From Rhizopus sp. PT2906 (taxonomy: Eukaryota > Mucoromycota > Mucoromycetes > Mucorales > Rhizopodaceae): DNA of 62,281 nt. The translations under genes and the position numbers were made by a program. Every line of letters begins with the position of its first letter. Position 1 is the stretch's first letter. The notes beneath the pieces were generated by a model. It had not been told where the DNA came from. It saw only the letters and a program-made list of their open reading frames with translations, and did no database searches. Positions 33,574 to 42,560 of the stretch are shown piece by piece. The stretch covers positions 1-62,281 of the forward strand of contig JAMYHX010000414.1 in assembly GCA_025529335.1 (NCBI GenBank). The letters run 5' to 3'.

Positions 33574-34846
33574 ATGGACACAACAGCGACAGCAGCAGAA
33601 ACAACAACAACGACAACGACAACATCAGCAGCAGCAGCAACACCAATAGCAACAACGGAAGGAAACATTGAAAATACCAATGGCGCACGCACAGTGAGGT
33701 CGAATTGGCTTATCTATTCGTGGAATCGAATATCAAGGGCTCATAAAGCCATATTAATCATGTCATTAATACTAGTGATTTTTCAAGTAATGATAACATC
33801 CCAAAAAAAAAGAAGTGCAAGAAAGTAATAGCTTTTGTAGGTTGCAGTAACAGTGACAGTGCTGGCCGTTGGAAGTAGTCAAGTGATAAGAACACCACGT
33901 TGTGAACAACCATTACAGTTGTATTTGATCATATATGTCATTAGAGTCGGTTTATCCTGCCCACTTGTCGTTTATCAGCATTTATCAAGACCATCTCGAC
34001 AGCAACCAAATCCTGAACAGTCAAGAAGTCTAATGAGTGGATGGGCATATCGATTGAAGTCCTTACTAGATTTGTTTGCTATACTATGGTTTATCGTTGG
34101 AAATTACCTCATCTTCTCACCTTCTGGTTGCTCGGAAGATGCCTCCTTGTTTTACTACACCATTCTCGCATGGATTATCCTGGGCTACGCCTTACTCTTA
34201 ATTCCAGTATTTGTCTGCATCTCAGTCATATTCTGTTTACCGGTTGTTCTAGGTAATTTAGCATATTTTATGTAAATGGAAAATATTTAACATGTATAAA
34301 GTCGCCATGCGTGCATTCAATATTAATATATCAACCGTAATGGAAGGTGGCTCAAAAGAAGAACTTGACAAAATTCCTATATTCAGATACAAGACACACA
34401 CCGTCGAACAATCACCAGAACAAGAGCAACAGGGATGTGCAGTGTCGACCCCAGTAGAAGGTGAAACTACAAAAAGATCTAAATCTAATTTCATAAGGAG
34501 ATGGATGAAGCGTCGTCATGGTGTGACAGAACAAGAACAATCCTCTCATATCGAGGCTTTAACAATTTCTAGATCGGAGGATGCGATCTGCTCCATTTGT
34601 TTATCCGAATATGAAAATGATGATTTACTATGTAAACTATGGCAAGTATATTATACATGTGTATACATATAAATATATATATATATATATATATAGTAAC
34701 AATGATCTTCCTCTAGGTGTGGTCATATCTATCATAGAGATTGTGTCAAGGAGTGGTTAAGTTTGAACGCTACATGTCCATTATGTAAACGAGATTTTCG
34801 CGGAAAAGATTTTAACCATGAAAATCAAGATGAAGAAGAATACTAG
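33574..34846 (+). CDS. Multi-pass membrane RING-H2 protein (putative E3 ubiquitin ligase)
   Basis: Four exons, 33574-33786, 33841-34252, 34302-34641 and 34717-34846, encode 364 aa. The N-terminus is Thr/Ala-rich low complexity. Four hydrophobic segments follow (ILIMSLILVIFQ, YLIIYVIRVGLSCPLVVY, LLDLFAILWFIVGNYLIF, IILGYALLLIPVFVCISVIF). The C-terminus carries RING-H2: CSICLSEYENDDLL, then CGHIYHRDCVKEWL, then CPLCK. The last intron starts with GC (GCAAGT at 34642); only this donor joins the first half of the RING to CGHIYH in frame. A ligase anchored in an internal membrane is expected; partners are unknown. The stop lies 10 bp from the stop of the convergent cornichon gene. Confidence 0.85.
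34671..34695. repeat. (TA)n tract in RING-gene intron 3
   Basis: About a dozen TA units inside the GC-AG intron of the RING gene. A shorter TA tract occurs in the last intron of the convergent cornichon gene (34908-34920). Confidence 0.8.
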
Positions 34847-34856
34847 TAACAACACT

Positions 34857-35487
34857 TTATTCTGCAACAAGGGCTACAACCATACGATAAACATAGTAAA
34901 AGAAACACTATATATATATAGTCATTAATTATTATATATTATTATTATTATTATTTATGTAAATAGCTTATTTACCACCGCATAAAATCCAAGCTTAATA
35001 AAGCTTTCTTTCTTATGCTTTGACAAAGTTCTAAATATTTCTGTAGCATCATACATATGAACACGATCCCTAACCCTATAATAATGTTGGTCTTCATTCT
35101 AATATACAGACGCGTAACTTACTTTTTAAAGTTGTGTAAAGTAACAGGTAAATTGATAAGCATTGGGAACCAGTGACCTGTTATCAAAAATAAGAAACAT
35201 AAAAAGCCTTGAAGGCCAATCTCTGGTAAAACAAACTATACGAAGGCTTTTCTTTTAGTAATGCTCTTGTATTTTGTGTATTCTTCACTTTACCTGGTTG
35301 AGTTTGTTACAACAGTCAATGGGATTGATGTAATCACATTCTAAATCTGAAAACATGATGACCTATACACATCATATTAGTATTCTTATTGGTATTATAT
35401 TAAAAAACATACAAAGAATATAGTTAAAAACAGTAGAATGACGCATAGTAAAACTGCAGTAATGAATAAGAATATTGGCCCAAACAT
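34857..35487 (-). CDS. ERV14: Cornichon / Erv14-type ER cargo receptor
   Basis: Five short exons, 35487-35413, 35362-35294, 35235-35123, 35075-34976 and 34907-34857, encode 135 aa, the usual cornichon length. No single exon exceeds 38 codons, so the gene is invisible to a length-filtered ORF search. Family hallmarks are all there: VIMFSDLECDYINPIDCCNK, LPEIGLQGFLCFLFLITGHW, DATEIFRTLSKHKKESFIKL and a C-terminal membrane segment FFYYVYRMVVALVAE. Erv14/cornichon proteins load membrane cargo into COPII vesicles at the ER. Splice phases agree at all four introns (47-68 bp). The gene sits tail to tail with the RING gene with only 10 bp between stop codons, so the mature 3' UTRs must overlap. Confidence 0.93.
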
Positions 35488-35535
35488 ATCTTTAAGAAGA
35501 AGAAAAAAGAAGGAAAAAAAAAAAGCAAAATTTTA

Positions 35536-36969
35536 TTATGAAAAAGAATCAAGTGTATAACCTTGTTCTTTCAGCACCCAAGCTTCATTTAACTCGCCAA
35601 TATATTTTGAAAATGTTGATCTTGGTGTTGTAAATATACGTCTTGCATGTGCAGCCACCATGGCATCGACAAGTGGGATAAGGAATGATTTTAAAGGTTT
35701 TGAAGGACTAAACATACAATGCATTTGATCTAAAGGACTGAGTAGTTCAGGTGGGATGTCATTTAATGTAAGCGTACAAGGGAAATAATCAAACCATTCC
35801 AGCAGTCGACTATTTTCACCTCGTAAATCTTTATGATCTGTTGCAATGTACACTATCGCATGTGATCCAATATGATCAATAGGTTCTGTCAGGTTGGGTG
35901 ACACATGCTCACATAGGTTGGACCATGGCACGTCCCTCAAATCTTTCGGAGGATCTATACGAATGGTATTCTTTGGTCTAGGCGGTGGCTTTGGTAGACT
36001 AGTATAAACCCCAAATTCATTCAGAGGTGGTGCAGGAGGTACAGGGATACCCGTCGCAATCGACATATTTCGTTCAAATGCGTGCAAATTGTCAATAGCA
36101 TATGTTCTAAATGGCACATCTCGTACACGGAAATGAACAGCCATAAACGTTGCTTTGCCCCCCAAATGTTCCACAATACCCTTTACTGTCTCTCCTAAAG
36201 GTGTATCCAATCTATAACGAAGCGCTTCTGCAATCCGCTGTTGAAGTTCCACATGTTCTGGTTTTACCATGTTGAGCCGTGTCGATCCAAATATTCCTCC
36301 TAGCTGCAGTAATCGTTCGGGTCGGTTCTTCCAGTGCTCTAGAGTGAATATTTTATAATACTTTCGATCAGTAAATGAGTTGATGTAATTGGACCCATTT
36401 CTTAAAATTTGCTTTGCTTCTTCAATGTCTTCGTATAGTCGCCAATCATACAAGTGTGCGTCTTCATAAATAAAAGTGTCTTTGTCAGTGATGCCTAAAT
36501 CTTGCTGCAACTTTTCAAGTGATACAGTATCCTGAAAACGGATACGTACATAGGGTGATAGAGCGGAAAAGTCATGGAGATGCGTCCATGGTATTGCAGC
36601 AAATTGTTGGTATTCAGCACACTTGCTTCTCTGGATATAACTTGGAAGATCGCCTGGTGTCGGAGGTTGACAGATAGTTTCAAAGTCCTTGGGAGTCGTC
36701 AACCAACCAAGGTGATCAAGTAATTGTTCCCTTGGCATCCAACCCATGACATTACCAAGGAATGCTGGGGGTATGATAAGAGTACGCTTAAGGATAGCGG
36801 CTAGTAATAATGCATTGGCTAATTCAATTCGTTGATTTGATAAACCAGAGTGAGGTAAGTAAGCCAAATACTTTTCTTCTTCGTAATAAAAATAGATAAA
36901 GCATATCGACACTAGACTACAAAAAGCTACAGTTGATGCAAGAAGAAGTGATGTCTTCCTTTTCCACAT
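35536..36969 (-). CDS. Type II membrane O-fucosyltransferase-like glycosyltransferase
   Basis: Single exon, 477 aa. A short cytosolic N-terminus (MWKRK) is followed by one hydrophobic anchor (~res 7-27), the layout of Golgi glycosyltransferases. The luminal part opens with HSGLSNQRIELANALLLAAI, the nucleotide-sugar-binding start of GDP-fucose protein O-fucosyltransferase-type folds, and later has FMAVHFRVRDVPF and AIVYIATDHKDL, matching the HxRxxD-like and late conserved blocks. NGS, NMS and NLT sequons are present. Acceptor and donor sugar are not proven. A Pro-rich insert lies at ~res 320-355. The gene is divergent from nothing close by; the cornichon gene lies just downstream on the same strand. 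Confidence 0.75.
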   Translation of the reverse strand: MWKRKTSLLLASTVAFCSLVSICFIYFYYEEEKYLAYLPHSGLSNQRIELANALLLAAILKRTLIIPPAFLGNVMGWMPREQLLDHLGWLTTPKDFETICQPPTPGDLPSYIQRSKCAEYQQFAAIPWTHLHDFSALSPYVRIRFQDTVSLEKLQQDLGITDKDTFIYEDAHLYDWRLYEDIEEAKQILRNGSNYINSFTDRKYYKIFTLEHWKNRPERLLQLGGIFGSTRLNMVKPEHVELQQRIAEALRYRLDTPLGETVKGIVEHLGGKATFMAVHFRVRDVPFRTYAIDNLHAFERNMSIATGIPVPPAPPLNEFGVYTSLPKPPPRPKNTIRIDPPKDLRDVPWSNLCEHVSPNLTEPIDHIGSHAIVYIATDHKDLRGENSRLLEWFDYFPCTLTLNDIPPELLSPLDQMHCMFSPSKPLKSFLIPLVDAMVAAHARRIFTTPRSTFSKYIGELNEAWVLKEQGYTLDSFS

Positions 36970-37097
36970 AACATGTATTGATGATTATATTAAAAAAAAA
37001 ATTAAAAAAAAAACAAATAAAAAAGAGAAAGAAATATAATCCTAAAATGGGAGAAATGATTTCTTTTTATTCATAGGTTGCACAAATTAAGTTGGCG

Positions 37098-37640
37098 TTA
37101 AATATGCTTCAACACACTGTCCACCAAAGAGACACTTAATCCTGTATTGTCGGGTTCAACAAACAGTTTTTCTACTTTACCCTCTTTAATGATGGCAGCA
37201 AATCGCTTGGAACGATGATTACCAAGAGCTCCACTAGCATCAAAGGATAGATCTAGAGCCTTGGCGAATTCTCCTTTTGAATCAGCTAATAAAGTGACTG
37301 CGCCTTCTGTTTTTAATGACTTGCCCCATTCGGTCATGACAAACGCGTCATTGACAGAAGTACAAGCAATGAGGTCCACACCTTTGGATTTGAGTTCATT
37401 GGCCTTTTCGATATATCCAGGCAAGTGTGTTTTACTGCATCCAGGTGTAAATGCACCAGGAACACCAATCAAGATGGACTTTTTCTTGTCCTTGAAGAGG
37501 TCTTGAGTCATGATAGTTTCACCAGGAGACTTTAATTGAACTTGAACATTAGGAAGTGAATCACCTTCAGAAATATACAACTGACGACTGTTGGAGAACT
37601 GACGACGTTGAATAAAAGAAAAGGCTCGAGAAAGTGACAT
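37098..37640 (-). CDS. Mitochondrial Prx5-type peroxiredoxin
   Basis: Single exon, 180 aa. Residues 1-20 (MSLSRAFSFIQRRQFSNSRQ) are Arg/Ser-rich without acids, a mitochondrial presequence with an RQFSNS-type cleavage site. The peroxidatic site is GVPGAFTPGCSKTHLPGY with Cys68. Downstream SVNDAFVMTEWGKS and SKRFAAIIKEGKVEKLFVEP are diagnostic of the Prx5/Ahp1/PMP20 branch. The enzyme reduces hydrogen and organic peroxides using thioredoxin or glutathione. Whether a resolving Cys is used cannot be judged. The gene lacks introns. Confidence 0.94.
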   Translation of the reverse strand: MSLSRAFSFIQRRQFSNSRQLYISEGDSLPNVQVQLKSPGETIMTQDLFKDKKKSILIGVPGAFTPGCSKTHLPGYIEKANELKSKGVDLIACTSVNDAFVMTEWGKSLKTEGAVTLLADSKGEFAKALDLSFDASGALGNHRSKRFAAIIKEGKVEKLFVEPDNTGLSVSLVDSVLKHI

Positions 37641-37774
37641 TTTTAATAAACAGAAGAAAAAGAGAAAAAAAAAAAAAAAAAAGAAAAAAGGCGCGGGAAT
37701 TATGTTTTATAGCTGTAGCCAATTAAAACAAGTATCTCACTTTATGTTCAATGATGGTATTTTTATATTATAGA

Positions 37775-39246
37775 CTATTTTACAAATGTTGGCTTTTTCT
37801 TGGCAGTAGTAAACAGTGCTGCTTCTTCTTCGTCTGTATCATTAAATAAATCATCAACATTAAATTCGCCAAGAGCCTCTGACTGTGATAAAGCGATATC
37901 GATTTGCTGAGAAGCAAGATGATTTGAAGATGGTATTGATACATTGTCTGTATCAGGTATGGATGCTTCTGGTTCTGTTGTTGCTTCCTTTGGTGAATCA
38001 GCTATAGTCTGTGATGGTAGTTGACTATTTGTTTGTGTAAAGAGGTCCTCATCGTTTGAATCAGAAATGGAAAGATCTTCATCCATATCATCTTGATTGT
38101 CTTCCAAACTACCAGGCGGTTTAAGCGATGACTTTCGCTCCACTACTTTAGAGCGTCTTGTTGCCCTAATAATCTTTTTCTCAACTGTCTTTTTAACTCT
38201 TTTCTTTCCAGACTGACTTTGTTGTGATCTATACAACATAGATAAGCATATATAAATGTTAAAGAATAAGCTTGATTTTCTTACTGTTGGTCTTCTAATT
38301 CAGCATTTGGTCGCTTGCTATTTTGTAAATGTTTGATTGTAACTATCCATTGTCTTATTAATTTGATGATATTATCTTTATTGATCCACTACCATTTTGT
38401 TCTTCTTTTACGCCTAATAGTTTCCTAATTTTGAGCTTCTTTGCATTAAGTAGTTGTGTATATTTGCTTAGGTTTGTAAAATATGTCTCAGCATTACGTG
38501 CTTGAATATCCACTAGGCTTTTCTTGGCTTCTTCATATAGTTCTTCCATGTCAGATAGTCTTGTGTTCAATAAAGCATTTATTTCCTGCAAAAAGAAGAG
38601 TTAATATATCATGCATTAATCCCATCACTCATCTTACAAACAAGTCTTGACATTGTCGAACGGAATTTTCCATCCATGAATTCCGCAGGCTTTCTTTTTG
38701 ATCTGGTGCAACCTTGTAAATCATAAATGAACCAAGGCAGCTCTAAAATAACGAAATTTAGCTTGGGTAGGACAATCATACTCAATTACTTACTGTGAGC
38801 TCTTGATCAAATGAGAATAGTAAAGAGAGCTATGCGATTGTTATTATTATTATTATAAAAGTGTATTCATTTCTACTCTTACCTCACAATTATCGCCCTC
38901 TTTTCTCGTCACCTTCCACTTTAACTCTTGTCCATACAATGATCGATGTCCTTTTAATGCGGAATTAACCACAAGTGTTCGTTTATCTTGCGGTATATTA
39001 TTCAAATGAAATTGATTTATTATCTTCCGTGTCACTAAATGAAAATAATATCAATGATTGATGTATGTCTCTTTACACCTTCTTACCTTTACACTGCCAG
39101 TATTCATTCTTTGTTGGTGATGTTGTCATGGATATGATGCAGTATTCTGTATTTTCATCAAAGTCATTGAAATCACTAATATCTTTAATCCATTCGTTCT
39201 GAAAATAATAGTTTCCCTTTACAGCAGAAGTAAAATAATAAAACAT
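37775..39246 (-). CDS. XRCC4/Lif1-like non-homologous end-joining protein
   Basis: Seven exons: 39246-39087, 39034-38883, 38829-38794, 38742-38638, 38585-38393, 38342-38285 and 38227/8-37775 (385 aa). The phases all fit once exon 7 starts at 38228. The N-terminal head shows the XRCC4 pattern ending CLGSFMIYKV. A coiled-coil stalk follows, with LSDMEELYEEAKKSLVDIQA and the XRCC4-like YTQLLNAKKLKIRKLLG. The tail is basic, then acidic and rich in SQ/TQ sites, as expected for ATM/Tel1-type phosphorylation. XRCC4 binds DNA ligase IV and bridges broken ends. Identification rests on fold-level pattern, not strong identity. Another in-frame ATG lies at 39291; 39246 was preferred because it fits the start of the head domain. 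Confidence 0.7.
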
Positions 39247-39393
39247 ACAGAAAAAGGATAACCCAAAAAAAAGGGGGGAGGATGAAAGCAAAGATATTTA
39301 AAACTCAATTAATAGAGTCACAGCCTTCTTTTTCCCTTCTCGCTCTCTTTTCTCTTCAAAAACGATAAACAAAGCTGTAAGAAAAAAAAAGTT

Positions 39394-40960
39394 ATGAACC
39401 AAAATGAAGAAGAAGAACAACAACAAAATAAAGATGCAACTATTTTCTCAAGCATTGTTGATGTAATATCGAATGCAACTCAATCAGCTACACTTGAATT
39501 TGATAAATTCTGCGAGACCATCGGATGGAAGCCTATTCAAAAACCAGTTTTCAAGCACAACAAACGTGACCAGCCTCGTTTAAGTACTGGTAAAAGTATT
39601 CATGGAAGAATACTAGAGGATCGATATCGTCGTACATATGCGAAGGACGCGGAAATACAAACAGACGATTTGCCTGAGGAAGAATTGAATAGATACAGTA
39701 GTTATAAAGCAGATATCAGTAGCTTGGCTGTAGATAGAAGTAGAGAACTGTATGAAGATGAGGTTGAATATGAGAGACCAAAGAAGATGATAAAAAGGGA
39801 TACTTCATCACCTCAGCAAACAAGCTATACATCGTCTATTCGCAGGTTTAAAGAAAACCGTGTACGTGAACCAAGCATGAGCAGTACACATAGCAACAAC
39901 AGCTTTTCAATATCTGCTTCACCTAACCAACGACAATTGCTTATGGAGAGTGATTATAATGCAGTGCGGCGGAATTCAGATATCGTAACAGGCCAAAAGA
40001 CGGTGAAGAGATTAACGTCAGAGCTGGAAAAGAAGTTTTCCATGACCCATCCGCCTACGTTTAAGCGTCCTAAGATAGAAAACAGCAGCGAATCGTTTAC
40101 ACCACTTGTAAATAGAGATGTCATAATGGATGAAGACAGAACAACAACAGAGCCATTGCCACCACCTCCTCCACCCCCTTCATTCATTCCTGAACCTTCT
40201 ACACCAAAGAACAAGCAATCCATGACGGCTTCAGAGCAATTGAGATTGGAAGAAGAGCGTATGCAACTGCTAGAAAAGAAGGTGAACGATATTAGCCATC
40301 AGGTAAAGCGCTTTCCCATTGAGTATTTATTATGGTTATTGAAATCAATTTAGATTAGTAGTTTCGTGTCTCCAGATCTTGATGAATCACCCATCCCTTC
40401 TAACGCTGCTTCACCACGACCAATGTCAATATCACCCAGAACCTACTCTCCTGCAAAAGCGACTTCAAGCCCCGTATTCAACAGAAACTTTTCCGAACGT
40501 CTACATATATCAAAGCCAACTTACAATAGTAGTAGTAGCAACAACAACAACAATAACAACAACAACAACTCTACTCCTATTAGGAACATAAGATATAGCA
40601 CGCCAAGTCCCATGAGAGATGTCTCAAGAATGAGCTACATATCAAGCCCAAACAGAGATGATCAAAGTCTTTCTAGGGTAAGTTAAAAAAAAAACAATAA
40701 ACTTTAATGACAATACAAACGTACATCTTCTTTAGAATGCATCTTCACCTATACCTAAGCCTACTGAAAGACACATATCCAGTATGCGTGTGCTTATTCA
40801 GCAAATACCTTTTATTAGTTTGAGGAAGACTGATATAATCATGTAAGTGTATATCATTATACTACTGATTTATATACTAATATATATCACTAGTGGACCA
40901 GATGGAATGGAAAAGCCAAACCCAATATGGCACGAAATCTATGGAAGGAGACGTATATGA
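39394..40960 (+). CDS. Largely disordered protein of unknown function
   Basis: Four exons, 39394-40302, 40354-40677, 40736-40842 and 40894-40960, encode 468 aa. I do not recognise the family. Residues 15-50 contain a hydrophobic/amphipathic stretch (IFSSIVDVISNATQ ... FCETIGWKP). The middle is Ser/Arg/Pro-rich with many SP and TP sites, a Pro8 run, a short coiled coil (LRLEEERMQLLEKKVNDIS) and an Asn10 run. The end is compact: SMRVLIQQIPFIS and GPDGMEKPNPIWHEIYGRRR. The composition suggests a phosphorylated scaffold, perhaps nuclear (KRPK, KKMIKR). It shares a ~150-bp divergent promoter with the XRCC4-like gene. Confidence 0.75.
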
Positions 40961-41230
40961 TGAATTTTGAATTATAGTGCATTGCTCTTTTTGGTATAGC
41001 TGTCCTTACTTTCTTTCTCTTCATATGTACACTTTCATAATTGTAAATTCCCCTCTTTATGTTATGCAGTCAATATATTTTGATAATCTTTCTTTCTGTT
41101 GTGCCTTTAGACTACAATAACATATGTTTATAAAACTACAATTGAATGTGTGAAAAGATACAGTTAATGATCATTTATGAAGTGATTTCTTTAAGTAAGT
41201 ATCATAATAACTTAAAACTTTGCACTTGTT
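40961..41230. other. 3' flank of the disordered-protein gene
   Basis: AT-rich 3' UTR-like DNA without recognisable features. Confidence 0.4.
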
Positions 41231-41247
41231 GACAATCATATGAGCAT

Positions 41248-41325
41248 TTGGTTGCTATTGAAACGCGTTAGCCAATAGAGAGTCGCCTTGGTTGTTATCG
41301 GAACATAATAGCCAATAAAACATCG
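41248..41325 (+). promoter_or_regulatory. Tandem ~40-bp repeat with two CCAAT boxes
   Basis: Two imperfect copies (from 41248 and 41288) each begin TTGGTTG and contain GCCAATA; CCAAT lies at 41272-41276 and 41312-41316, exactly 40 bp apart. This looks like a promoter for transcription to the right into the GC-richer island at 41380-41760. No coding gene follows for 3.8 kb on this strand. Confidence 0.45.
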
Positions 41326-41389
41326 TCATTCAAATGACCGAAAGTCAACGCTTTAGAGTATTTCTGACCTACCTCTTTTTCTCCCTGTG

Positions 41390-41760
41390 AAGATGCTTTG
41401 GTATTGGCTCTGTTCATCCTTTAGGGGATTAAACACGCTCTCTGTTCACGCTGTAACCCTAGTACGGTCATGTTGGTGATTCAAGCGACTTGCAGATTCC
41501 TGGGCTGGCTACACTTGTGTGACCGACGAACCGCTCGCCCGTTATCTGTGAACAGAGAAATGCTCTCTAAGTGTGGCTACTCGAATAAATGCTTATGCTG
41601 TTACTAGGCGGTATTGAACCAAAAGCTATTTTGGGTAGTTTGCTGAGTCAAGACCATCTTCTGAGCTTGCGAGACGACTGGTAGACGAGGTTGGAGCCTA
41701 TTGATAGCTACCTGTTGACAGTCTGTCAATCCAGACTTGTCTGCGGCTGTTCAGTTTGTA
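41390..41760 (+). ncRNA. Candidate structured non-coding RNA locus
   Basis: A GC-richer island in AT-rich DNA with no ORF. It has an 11-bp perfect inverted repeat (TCTCTGTTCAC at 41439-41449, GTGAACAGAGA at 41548-41558) enclosing a nested 6-bp pair (CGGTCA 41465-41470, TGACCG 41520-41525), and a TTGACAG/TGTCAA hairpin near 41715. An Sm-like site ATTTTGG lies at 41628-41634. Strand is chosen from the upstream CCAAT boxes and the Sm-like site. It does not match U1, U2, U4, U5 or U6 signatures that I know. It could instead be part of an old retroelement. Confidence 0.3.
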
Positions 41761-41898
41761 CTTTCTAGGTTTTTCAGATGTATAAGTTCAGTCTTGATAC
41801 ATCACCACTTTTTACAAGGTATATACACCATTGACATTCAGTGTATACTTTCTTTTTTTTGGGGGGATCATATGTACTCTTACCTTCCCGTGGTTGAT

Positions 41899-42083
41899 CC
41901 TGTTAATCAAGGCTTTATTGTCTTGAGAACTGAAAGGAGTACGCTTTTATTATAAATAAATGTAAATGAGAAAAGTTGATGAGTAAATAACGCGTTTTTA
42001 TTACTTATTACGTATGTGTGTTTGTGTATGTGTGAGAGAGAAGTAGCTGGGGAGAGAATTTGACGATAGTACCAAGCATGCAC
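41899..42083 (+). repeat. Dispersed repeat, copy A
   Basis: Almost identical, in inverted orientation, to 62101-62281 (copy C): both share CCTGTTAATCAAG, TGAAAGGAGTACGCTTTTAT, the CGCGTTTTTATTACTTATTA block and GTAGCTGGGGAGAGAATTTG. The part from about 41981 to 42110 also resembles 44731-44846 (copy B) in direct orientation. Probably a piece of a mobile element. Confidence 0.85.
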
Positions 42084-42560
42084 ATTATTAAGAATATAAA
42101 ATAGTCTTGAGTTTTCAACAACGACCATAAGAGAGGGCTTTGTCTCAGCAATTGTAGAACAGCACCTGCTTAAGACAGGTATTGAGATAAACAATTGTAA
42201 TCAGTATGAATAGAGTGAATTCATACATTATAAGATTACGTGTACACACTTTTTAGTTATAAGTCAAATTAAATAGAATCTCTCCTTTGAATGTAAATCA
42301 TTACTTCTTTAAAAGATATTCCTTCTTATGGTAAAAGCAGTATCATAACCCAGATCATGAAATGAACAATAAGATCAGTGTCAGAAACGAATTAAAAGTG
42401 CTCTTTATGAATTCAGGAACCATTAGTCAATCATATCCTCAGTAATTATAATCCACGCTTAGAATAGTGGCTTACCAGCCATTTGATAGCAACTATAAAT
42501 AGTAGACCATTAATTTATTTGTATGTTCCTTCTGTCTTTATCCCAGAATAAAGATTAGTC
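42084..42560. other. 3' flank of the ORF1 relic
   Basis: AT-rich. It continues the A/B repeat similarity to about 42110 (TATTAAGAATATAAAATAGT) and then shows nothing recognisable. No reverse transcriptase coding found. Confidence 0.4.

Noticed and set aside
35065..35076. CCCTAACCCTA, resembling a telomere repeat
   Set aside because: It lies exactly at the fourth cornichon exon/intron boundary and is explained by coding sequence and the TATAG acceptor; only 11 bp, not an interstitial telomere array.
41889..41900. TGGTTGATCCTG, identical to part of the universal 5' end of 18S rRNA
   Set aside because: The match is only 12 nt and the following bases diverge at once; no rRNA continues.
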